NCBI GenBank assembly: GCA_007128495.1
Contig: SKXH01000046.1
Span: 1-5,413 of the forward strand
From: Bacteroidota bacterium
Lineage (GTDB): Bacteria; Bacteroidota; Ignavibacteria; T3Sed10-11
Direction of reading: 5' to 3'
Length of the DNA: 5,413 bases
Of the stretch, positions 1 to 5,413 are shown one piece after another. The number at the start of each line of letters is the position of its first letter. Position 1 is the stretch's first letter. The position numbers were made by a program, and so were the translations under genes. Below the pieces are notes generated by a model, which did not search any database, was not told the origin of the DNA, and saw only the letters and a program-made list of their open reading frames with translations.

Positions 1-1224
1 TTACTGCAGATCGCATCACGGCTGAAAAAGGTGCGCAAAGAAATAGCACTGACGATGGCCGAAGAATCTGCAAAACCGGTATCACAGGCAATCGTCGAGG
101 TTGACCGGGCAATATTCACGTTCACCATCGCTGCAGAAGAAGCCAAGCGTATCTATGGCGAAACCATTCCGTTCGATCTCGCGTCTCATTCCGAACGGAG
201 GTGGTCGCTCACACGAAGGTTCCCGATCGGCCCGATAAGCGGTATCTCTCCGTTTAATTATCCATTGAATCTGATCGCGCATAAGATCGCTCCGTGTATT
301 GCTACCGGTAATACCATGGTGCTAAAACCGCCGCCGCAGGCACCGTTAACCGGACTCTGGTTAGCCCAGATCGTACTGGATGCAGGCGCTCCTCCGGGTA
401 CGTTTAACGTGCTTCCGTGTCAGATCGATGTTGCAGAACAACTTGTGACCGACGAAAGATTTAAGATGCTCAGTTTTACCGGGAGTCCGAAGGTAGGGTG
501 GGAATTGAAAAGCAAAGCGGGAAAAAAGAAAGTGTTGCTTGAACTGGGCGGCAACGCCGGAGTGATTGTCGACCGTACAGCGAATCTGGATTATGCGGTC
601 AAGCGAATTGTATTCGGTGCGTATGCAAATGCCGGACAGGTCTGTATTAAGGTGCAGCGCATGTTTGTCCACGAAGACATATATGAGGATTACCTGCTGC
701 GGTTCAAAGAAGCGTTGAAAGAGATCAAGATCGGCAACCCTCTTGAAGACGAAACCATCCTCAGTTCATTGATAGATAAGGATGCAGCAGATAGAGTTGA
801 GTTTTGGATTGAGGAGGCGAAAGAGGGTGGTGCAAATGTGCTGCATGGCGGAAAGCGTAAAGGAAATATCATCGAGCCGACATTGCTCTCCAACACACTG
901 CCCGATATGAAAGTATATTGCGAGGAGGTGTTCGGACCGGTTGCCACGATCCACCGCTATCACGATATTCAGGAAGCCATCGACGGCGTGAACGACAGCG
1001 AGTTCGGTTTGCAGGCCGGAATTTTCTCGAACGATTTTCGAAATATATTTTATTCATACGATCAGATCGACGTGGGTGGATTGATCGTAAACGATTTCCC
1101 GACATACCGGATCGATAACATGCCGTACGGCGGTGTGAAAAATTCGGGTCACGGACGTGAGGGAATTCGTTATGCAATGGAAGCGATGACCGAACTCAAA
1201 TTATTGGCATTTAACTTCGTGTAA
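1..1224 (+). CDS. NAD(P)-dependent aldehyde dehydrogenase, 5'-truncated by the window edge
   Basis: This is an ALDH-superfamily enzyme, which oxidises an aldehyde to a carboxylate with NAD(P)+ in the cytosol. The frame is open from base 1, so the GTG at 31 is an internal Val codon and not the start. The 407 visible codons lack about 70-80 N-terminal residues compared with full-length ALDHs. Numbering from base 1, the catalytic residues are all present: Asn86 in FNYP, cofactor-binding Lys109, general base Glu181 in LELGGN, nucleophile Cys215 in GQVC, and Glu309 in EEVFGPV. The Glu181-Cys215 spacing of 34 equals that of classical ALDHs (268/302). The stretches FTGSPKVGW, NDFPTYRIDNMPYGGVKNSG and GREGIRYAMEAMTE resemble the ALDH family 21-like/lactaldehyde-dehydrogenase-like group. 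The residue three after Lys109, often Glu in NAD-preferring ALDHs, is Pro112, so cofactor preference is open. Substrate cannot be told from sequence. The gene ends 22 bases before dnaE. Confidence 0.93.
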   Translation, partial: LLQIASRLKKVRKEIALTMAEESAKPVSQAIVEVDRAIFTFTIAAEEAKRIYGETIPFDLASHSERRWSLTRRFPIGPISGISPFNYPLNLIAHKIAPCIATGNTMVLKPPPQAPLTGLWLAQIVLDAGAPPGTFNVLPCQIDVAEQLVTDERFKMLSFTGSPKVGWELKSKAGKKKVLLELGGNAGVIVDRTANLDYAVKRIVFGAYANAGQVCIKVQRMFVHEDIYEDYLLRFKEALKEIKIGNPLEDETILSSLIDKDAADRVEFWIEEAKEGGANVLHGGKRKGNIIEPTLLSNTLPDMKVYCEEVFGPVATIHRYHDIQEAIDGVNDSEFGLQAGIFSNDFRNIFYSYDQIDVGGLIVNDFPTYRIDNMPYGGVKNSGHGREGIRYAMEAMTELKLLAFNFV

Positions 1225-1237
1225 AAAAATTTTTCTA

Positions 1238-1245
1238 TAAGTTTG
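1238..1245 (+). promoter_or_regulatory. dnaE: TAAGTTTG box directly before dnaE
   Basis: The 22-base ALDH-dnaE gap consists of an A5T5 tract followed by CTATAAGTTTGT. TAAGTTTG matches the Bacteroidota -7 consensus and is identical to the copy before aspS. A partial -33 match (TTCG at 1216-1219, three of four bases) lies 18 bases upstream inside the ALDH gene. The octamer ends one base before the ATG, so a promoter here would give an essentially leaderless dnaE mRNA, or none that includes the ATG. A chance AT-rich match is a fair alternative. Confidence 0.25.
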
Positions 1246-1246
1246 T

Positions 1247-4200
1247 ATGGCTGAATTCGTACATCTACATAACCATTCTCATTATAGTTTGCTCGACGGT
1301 GCGACAACGATCGACGATCTTGTCAATGCAGCAGTACGGCATAATATGAAGGCGCTCGCGTTGACCGATCATGGCGTTATGTTCGGTACGATCGAATTTT
1401 ATAAGAAGGCAAAAAAGGCCGGTATCAAACCGATACTCGGATCGGAGTTTTATATCGTTACCCGCGGAAGCCGGTTCGATAAATACGAGCAGAGCGGGAA
1501 CGGTAAAAACGGTAACGGCAGAAGCGGGAAGCGGAATGTCTATCATCATATTGTTTTGCTGGCAAAAAATAATACCGGTTATCAAAATCTTATCAAACTC
1601 TGCACGCTCGGACACACCGAGGGCTTTTACTATAAACCCCGCATCGATGCGGAGCTGCTGAAAGATTATTCCGAAGGTATCGTGTGTCTTTCGGCTTGTG
1701 CCGGAGGTGTTGTTGCTGCGCATCTTGTTGACGGTAACTATGATGCTGCGAAAGAAGCGGCGATCGTGTATAAAGATATATTCGGCGACGACTTTTATCT
1801 TGAGATTCAGAACCATAATTATGCCCCCGAAAAGAATGTGCTTGAGGGCATGCCTCGTCTCGCTCAAGAACTCGGACTTAAACTTATCGGCACGAACGAT
1901 ATTCATTATATCGAGAAAGATCATGCTATACCGCACAACGTAATGCTCAAGATCCCCGACGCGAACAGCACAAACGCCCAGGATATCGATGTGCTGCGAT
2001 ATGGTACGGATCAGATTTACTTTAAAAGTGCCGAGGAGATGCACGAGGTGTTCAGAGAATGGCCCGAGGCGATCGAATCGACGCTGGAGGTAGCAGAGAA
2101 ATGCAATGTCGAGCTTGACCTCAAAACTAACCACATGCCCGACTTCCCAATCCCCGCCGATGCGGGTGTGAATACGCTGGACGATTACTTCGAAAAACTT
2201 ACCCATGAAGGAATACGGGAACGCTACGACAGGATTACTCCTGAAATTGAAGAGCGGGTTCGAAGAGAGCTCGACGTGATTAAAACAATGGGATATTCAG
2301 GGTATTTTTTAATCGTCTATGATTTTATACGTGCCGCAAAAGAAAAGGAAGTGCTGGTGGGACCCGGACGCGGCAGCGCCGCGGGAAGTATTGTAGCGTA
2401 CGCCCTCGGTATCACCAACGTTGATCCTCTGGAGTATGATCTGCTCTTTGAACGCTTCCTCAATCCCGATCGTGTCAGTATGCCCGATATCGACGTCGAT
2501 TTCTCCGACCGGAAGCGTGAAAAAGTTATTCAATATGTCCGTGAGAAATACGGCGCGGAATCGGTATCGCAGATCATAACGTTCGGAAGGTTATCATCGC
2601 GTGCGGTGATTAAGGATGTCGGCCGGGTGCTCGGTATTCCGTTGAGCACGGTTGAATCGATCACGAAACAAATACCTGTATCGCAGGGACGGGTTATGCC
2701 GATACAGGAAGCGTTGAAAACCGTGCCGGAGCTGAGGTGGCTGAAATCAAGCAGCGATCCGAAAATAAAAAATTTGATAAAGATATCGACGGTGCTTGAG
2801 GGGATGAACCGGAATGTAAGCACCCACGCTGCCGGTGTGGTTATTGCACCCGGGCCGGTCAGTGAATATGTACCATTATACAAAACACCGCAAACCGAGT
2901 TGATGACACAGTATAACATGAAGGATCTTGAAGATGCCGGCATGTTAAAAATGGATTTTCTCGGATTGCGAACCCTTACCGTTATTGAAGATACGATTGA
3001 GATGATCGAAAAACGTGATGGAAAGAAGATCGATCTCGATGAAATTCCTATGGATGATGCAATGACCTTTGAGTTGTTCTCCAAAGGTTTGACCGTTGCC
3101 GTGTTTCAGTTTGAATCGCGGGGTATGCAGGATTATCTCAAAAAGCTGAAGCCCGAATCCATTAACGATCTCGTTGCGATGAACGCACTCTACCGCCCCG
3201 GTCCGATGAGCATGATCGACGATTTCATCGACCGTAAATTCGAACGCAAAGAAATTAACTACCTGCATCCCGATCTCAAGCCGATACTGAAGGAAACCTA
3301 CGGTATCATTGTGTATCAGGAGCAGGTTATGAAAATTGCAAGCGTCATTGCCGGATTTACGCTCGCCGCTGCTGATATAATGCGCCGTGCGATGGGCAAA
3401 AAAGATAAAGCCCTTATGGCGGAACAAAAGAAAGAGTTTATCGCCGGTGCTGCGAAGAAGGGTATACCGAAACGAACCGCGACAGAAATATTTGACCTTA
3501 TTGATAAATTCGCCTCGTACGGATTTAATAAATCACACAGTGTGGCGTATTCGGTCCTCGCATATCAAACTGCGTACCTGAAAACCCATTACCCGGCCGA
3601 GTTTATGGCATCGACGATGACCAGTGAGATCAACAACACCGATAAGATTGTACTGTTTATCGATGAGTGCCGGAAACTCGGGATTAACGTTCTGCCGCCC
3701 GATGTAAATGAAAGTGATTGGAATTTTGTCGTTGCCGGCGATAGAGTCCGGTTCGGACTTGCGGCAATTAAAAATGTCGGAACGGGCGCTGTTCACGAGA
3801 TCGTCCGGGTACGAAATGAAGGAGGGCCGTTCAAGAACCTATTCGAGTTCTGTACGCGGGTTGATCTGCGGACGGTCAACAAAAAAAACATCGAGAGTTT
3901 AGTGCAGGCCGGCGCTTTCGATACAATCGAATCGAACCGTGCCAGATTACTCGAAACGGTTGACAGGGCCGTAACATACGGACAGTCTCAGAAGAAACAT
4001 GCGCTTGCCGGTCAATCCAATCTATTTGATATCGGCGGGGAGGGGCAGGAGGTAGAGGTGCAGTACCCCTCTATGCCGGATGTTGAATCCTGGAGCGAAG
4101 CTGAAAAACTTTCACGGGAAAAATCGCTGCTCGGTTTTTATGTCTCCGGTCATCCGTTGAAAAAATATGAACACGAAGTCGAGGCATTTTCAACGGCGAA

Positions 4201-4729
4201 ATTCGGTGAGGCAGACCTCGTCGAGTTCGATTCGAATGTCCGCGTGTGCGGTATTATCACCGGTGTGCGAACAAAGATCGACCGGAAGGGAAACACAATG
4301 GCCTTCATTACAATGGAAGATTTTACCGGGAAAGGTGAATTGATCGTTTTCTCGGATCCCTATAAAAACTTTAAGCATTTGCTATACCCGGATTCATTAG
4401 TTATAATTGAAGGGAAAGCGCAGCCGACGGACGATACATTGAAAATTTTACCGTCAGTTGTATATCCGTTACGTGAAGTGCACCAGCACTATGCAAAACA
4501 CGTTGTGATTTGTATCGACCTGAACAAAGTTAAAGAAGATGATATAAAAAAACTACGGGAAATCTTTGAAAAGCATCAAGGGAACTGTTCGTGTACGTTT
4601 GTCGTTGAAAATGCAGATCCGGCGGTATCGAAGAAATGGCACAGCCGAAAGTATATGATCGACGCGAATGATTCTTTCCTCGAAGAGGTTCACAGGTTGC
4701 TTGGAGAAAATTCAGTACAAATTAATTAG
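1247..4729 (+). CDS. dnaE: DNA polymerase III alpha subunit (DnaE1 type)
   Basis: This is the catalytic subunit of the replicative polymerase, which extends DNA in complex with the beta clamp and the clamp loader. It has 1160 residues, the same length as E. coli DnaE. The N-terminal PHP domain (about 1-285) keeps its metal ligands: His8, His10, Asp17, His42, Glu67, His100 or His101, Cys151, Asp218 and His220. The polymerase core shows VGPGRGS (371-377), PDIDVDF with catalytic Asp416 and Asp418, THAAGV (526-531), third catalytic Asp570 in MDFLGL, YRPGP (649-653) and FNKSHS (760-765). A helix-hairpin-helix region lies near 880-915, the clamp-binding motif QSNLF at 923-927 (compare E. coli QADMF at 920-924), an OB fold at about 998-1065, and a diverged C-terminal domain at about 1080-1160 in the tau-binding position. 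It is not PolC, because no DnaQ-like exonuclease is inserted. The ATG at 1247 is chosen because [15 protein letters not shown] follows directly, as in homologues. No Shine-Dalgarno sequence precedes it. The Gly/Asn-rich stretch at residues 83-95 and the A8 run at 3881-3888 are odd. Confidence 0.98.
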   Translation: MAEFVHLHNHSHYSLLDGATTIDDLVNAAVRHNMKALALTDHGVMFGTIEFYKKAKKAGIKPILGSEFYIVTRGSRFDKYEQSGNGKNGNGRSGKRNVYHHIVLLAKNNTGYQNLIKLCTLGHTEGFYYKPRIDAELLKDYSEGIVCLSACAGGVVAAHLVDGNYDAAKEAAIVYKDIFGDDFYLEIQNHNYAPEKNVLEGMPRLAQELGLKLIGTNDIHYIEKDHAIPHNVMLKIPDANSTNAQDIDVLRYGTDQIYFKSAEEMHEVFREWPEAIESTLEVAEKCNVELDLKTNHMPDFPIPADAGVNTLDDYFEKLTHEGIRERYDRITPEIEERVRRELDVIKTMGYSGYFLIVYDFIRAAKEKEVLVGPGRGSAAGSIVAYALGITNVDPLEYDLLFERFLNPDRVSMPDIDVDFSDRKREKVIQYVREKYGAESVSQIITFGRLSSRAVIKDVGRVLGIPLSTVESITKQIPVSQGRVMPIQEALKTVPELRWLKSSSDPKIKNLIKISTVLEGMNRNVSTHAAGVVIAPGPVSEYVPLYKTPQTELMTQYNMKDLEDAGMLKMDFLGLRTLTVIEDTIEMIEKRDGKKIDLDEIPMDDAMTFELFSKGLTVAVFQFESRGMQDYLKKLKPESINDLVAMNALYRPGPMSMIDDFIDRKFERKEINYLHPDLKPILKETYGIIVYQEQVMKIASVIAGFTLAAADIMRRAMGKKDKALMAEQKKEFIAGAAKKGIPKRTATEIFDLIDKFASYGFNKSHSVAYSVLAYQTAYLKTHYPAEFMASTMTSEINNTDKIVLFIDECRKLGINVLPPDVNESDWNFVVAGDRVRFGLAAIKNVGTGAVHEIVRVRNEGGPFKNLFEFCTRVDLRTVNKKNIESLVQAGAFDTIESNRARLLETVDRAVTYGQSQKKHALAGQSNLFDIGGEGQEVEVQYPSMPDVESWSEAEKLSREKSLLGFYVSGHPLKKYEHEVEAFSTAKFGEADLVEFDSNVRVCGIITGVRTKIDRKGNTMAFITMEDFTGKGELIVFSDPYKNFKHLLYPDSLVIIEGKAQPTDDTLKILPSVVYPLREVHQHYAKHVVICIDLNKVKEDDIKKLREIFEKHQGNCSCTFVVENADPAVSKKWHSRKYMIDANDSFLEEVHRLLGENSVQIN
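1493..1531 (+). repeat. dnaE: Gly/Asn-rich low-complexity stretch within dnaE
   Basis: Codons 83-95 of dnaE encode [13 protein letters not shown]. The DNA has short direct repeats (AACGGTAA twice, and AGCGGGAA at both ends). It falls between the Glu67 metal ligand and the His100/101 ligand of the PHP domain, where homologues have a variable surface loop, so it is probably a flexible linker that does not disturb the fold. Confidence 0.7.
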
Positions 4730-4746
4730 ATAAATGTTATTTAACG

Positions 4747-4752
4747 AAGGAG
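4747..4752 (+). promoter_or_regulatory. Strong Shine-Dalgarno sequence of trxA
   Basis: AAGGAG, within the longer GAAGGAGAT, lies six bases before the trxA ATG, which is near-ideal spacing. It fixes the trxA start at 4759. It stands out because neither dnaE nor aspS has a comparable site. It may let trxA be translated more strongly than dnaE from a shared transcript; that last point is inference. Confidence 0.88.
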
Positions 4753-4758
4753 ATAATT

Positions 4759-5088
4759 ATGAAACCAGTTGAAGTATCTGATTCTAATTTTGAAAACGAA
4801 GTACTCAAAGCCGATACCCCCGTTCTGGTTGATTTCTGGGCGGAATGGTGCGGGCCGTGTAAGATGGTTTCACCTTTAGTTGCGGAAATCGCCGATGAAT
4901 ACGAAGGTAAAGTGAAAGTGGCCAAGCTTGATGTCGACTCAAATCCTCAAACGGCAGGGAAATTCGGCATCCGGAGTATTCCGACATTGCTGGTTTTTAA
5001 GGATGGCCAGATTGTCGATCAAATTGTCGGTGCTGTACCGAAGCGACATCTTGTTGAAAAAGTTGAAAAGCACGTCGTTGAAGCATAA
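4759..5088 (+). CDS. trxA: Thioredoxin
   Basis: This small cytosolic thiol-disulfide oxidoreductase passes electrons from thioredoxin reductase to targets such as ribonucleotide reductase and peroxiredoxins. At 109 residues it is the size of E. coli Trx1 and forms a single thioredoxin fold. The active site is the canonical WCGPC at residues 30-34, with Cys31 as the attacking thiol and Cys34 as the resolving one. The buried Asp25 in VDFWAEW and the cis-proline Pro75 in SIPT are also present. There is no signal peptide or lipobox, so a cytosolic location is inferred rather than a role in cytochrome maturation. It begins 29 bases after the dnaE stop, in the same direction, with no terminator between, which suggests co-transcription. 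A strong Shine-Dalgarno sequence fixes the ATG, unlike dnaE. A GC-rich hairpin follows the stop by 10 bases. The family is certain; which of several paralogues this is cannot be told. Confidence 0.97.
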   Translation: MKPVEVSDSNFENEVLKADTPVLVDFWAEWCGPCKMVSPLVAEIADEYEGKVKVAKLDVDSNPQTAGKFGIRSIPTLLVFKDGQIVDQIVGAVPKRHLVEKVEKHVVEA

Positions 5089-5098
5089 AACATTTCAC

Positions 5099-5119
5099 GG
5101 GGCACATAACCTGTGCCCC
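5099..5119 (+). terminator. GC-rich hairpin after trxA, probable terminator
   Basis: GGGGCACA at 5099-5106 pairs with TGTGCCCC at 5112-5119, giving a perfect 8-bp stem with a 5-base loop. It starts 10 bases after the trxA stop. The bases that follow (CTTCCATATCCTTCC) are pyrimidine-rich but hold no run of T longer than two, so this is an imperfect intrinsic terminator. It could instead be a 3'-end stabilising structure or act with Rho. Its position between trxA and the aspS promoter region supports a transcript end here. Confidence 0.6.
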
Positions 5120-5143
5120 CTTCCATATCCTTCCTGAAAATAA

Positions 5144-5172
5144 TTGCTCCCTTGGGTAGGTTTTTGTATATT
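5144..5172 (+). promoter_or_regulatory. aspS: Sigma70-like promoter candidate for aspS
   Basis: TTGCTC at 5144-5149 could serve as -35 and TATATT at 5167-5172 as -10, with a 17-base spacer. It lies downstream of the trxA hairpin and about 70 bases before the aspS ATG. The predicted start near 5179 would give a leader of about 65 bases that includes most of the inverted repeat at 5176-5220. If the host is a Bacteroidota member, the E. coli-type consensus may not apply and the TAAGTTTG box at 5192-5199 is the rival. AT-rich spacers give chance matches easily. Confidence 0.4.
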
Positions 5173-5175
5173 ATA

Positions 5176-5220
5176 GGTTTACGGCATTTTTTAAGTTTGA
5201 AGGTCACCTTGTCGTAAACT
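5176..5220 (+). repeat. Inverted repeat in the aspS leader or promoter region
   Basis: GTTTACG at 5177-5183 is the exact reverse complement of CGTAAAC at 5213-5219. As RNA the stem extends to 11 pairs (5176-5186 with 5210-5220) including two G-U pairs, around a 23-base loop. Inside it sits a second near-palindrome, AAGGT-C-ACCTT at 5200-5210. It ends 24 bases before the aspS ATG. It could be a leader hairpin or a protein-binding site in DNA. There is no T-box or other riboswitch signature that I recognise. Confidence 0.5.
5192..5199 (+). promoter_or_regulatory. aspS: Bacteroidota-type -7 box candidate before aspS
   Basis: TAAGTTTG fits the Bacteroidota primary-sigma -7 consensus TAnnTTTG exactly. 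A TTTG is present upstream at 5163-5166, but its spacer of 25 bases is longer than the usual 19-21, so the -33 half is weak. A start just downstream would give a leader of roughly 40 bases. The same octamer occurs at 1238-1245 immediately before dnaE. Confidence 0.35.
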
Positions 5221-5244
5221 GACAATTAATCACCAGCGGTATAC

Positions 5245-5413
5245 ATGGAAACTGTTAAAAACGATAAACAAACTTTTCTAAAACGGACGCACACATGTGG
5301 TGAGTTGCGAAAACAGCATATCGGAGAGACCGTCGTTTTAAACGGCTGGATCGATACCCGCCGTGATCTGGGCGGCGTTATATTTCTCGATTTACGTGAT
5401 CGTTACGGAATAA
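5245..5413 (+). CDS. aspS: Aspartyl-tRNA synthetase, N-terminal part, cut by the window edge
   Basis: AspRS charges tRNA-Asp with aspartate using ATP. Only 56 codons plus one base are visible, with no stop before the window end. They encode the start of the N-terminal anticodon-binding OB fold, with the typical bacterial stretches RTHTCGELR (14-22), [16 protein letters not shown] (32-47) and LDLRDRYG (48-55). The catalytic class II core lies beyond the window. The ATG at 5245 is the only reasonable start, since an in-frame TAA lies at 5227-5229. Compared with E. coli AspRS, which starts one residue before the equivalent Arg, there is a polar 12-residue N-terminal extension. Leu42 in RRDLGG sits at the position where non-discriminating AspRSs carry His, which hints at an enzyme specific for tRNA-Asp. 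No good Shine-Dalgarno sequence precedes the ATG. The gene follows a 156-base intergenic region with its own promoter candidates, so it is probably a separate transcription unit from dnaE-trxA. Confidence 0.95.
   Translation, partial: METVKNDKQTFLKRTHTCGELRKQHIGETVVLNGWIDTRRDLGGVIFLDLRDRYGI

Noticed and set aside
31..33. GTG as a start codon for the aldehyde dehydrogenase
   Set aside because: The same frame is open back to base 1, and the residues before it (LLQIASRLKK) continue the expected ALDH N-terminal helix. The true start is outside the window.
1265..2206. Long open frame of 313 codons on the minus strand opposite dnaE
   Set aside because: It lies entirely within the conserved PHP-coding part of dnaE, shows no domain or motif I recognise, and is explained by the codon pattern of the sense gene.
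2530..3427. Overlapping minus-strand open frames of 184 and 160 codons opposite the dnaE polymerase core
   Set aside because: They are shadows of the conserved catalytic region, without initiation signals or recognisable protein features.
3917..3931. TTCGAT-ACA-ATCGAA hairpin within dnaE as a terminator or frameshift stimulator
   Set aside because: The stem is only 6 bp, AT-rich, lies 27 bases past the slippery site and is not followed by a T run. It is probably a chance product of repeated TCGA-containing codons.
5019..5225. Minus-strand 68-codon frame across the trxA-aspS gap
   Set aside because: It overlaps the trxA end, the terminator-like hairpin and the promoter region, and its translation has no recognisable features.
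5121..5244. T-box or other known riboswitch before aspS
   Set aside because: I find no T-box sequence (the conserved AGGGUGGNACCGCG-like bulge), no specifier-loop arrangement, and no terminator/antiterminator pair before the ATG.

Overview
The window is an ordinary bacterial chromosomal segment with all genes on the + strand: the 3' part of an aldehyde dehydrogenase gene (1-1224), a complete dnaE for the replicative DNA polymerase III alpha subunit (1247-4729), a complete thioredoxin gene trxA (4759-5088), a 156-base intergenic region, and the first 56 codons of aspS for aspartyl-tRNA synthetase (from 5245 to the window end). I see no mobile element, CRISPR array, rRNA or tRNA gene, and no sign of a foreign island. 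Base composition and codon style look even across the genes.

Organism: most likely a member of the Bacteroidota/Chlorobiota/Ignavibacteriota group. This rests on the overall flavour of the DnaE, ALDH and AspRS proteins, the lack of a Shine-Dalgarno sequence before dnaE and aspS, and two copies of TAAGTTTG that fit the Bacteroidota -7 promoter consensus TAnnTTTG. It is an inference, not a proven assignment. The strong Shine-Dalgarno sequence before trxA shows that this ribosome-binding mode is still in use.

Layout: the ALDH gene ends 22 bases before dnaE with no terminator between them. dnaE and trxA are 29 bases apart and look co-transcribed. A GC-rich hairpin after trxA (5099-5119) probably marks the end of that transcript. 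The region before aspS holds a sigma70-like promoter candidate, a Bacteroidota-like -7 box and an inverted repeat that could be a leader hairpin or an operator.

Functionally the genes are housekeeping: chromosome replication (DnaE), cytosolic thiol-disulfide reduction (TrxA), tRNA-Asp charging (AspS), and aldehyde oxidation by an enzyme of unknown substrate. I found no clear new system. The points most worth checking are an in-frame A AAA AAC slippery heptamer in an A8 run inside dnaE, the aspS leader inverted repeat, the repeated TAAGTTTG box, the contrast in translation-initiation signals between dnaE and trxA, the intact PHP metal site of DnaE, and an AspRS residue that predicts a discriminating enzyme.
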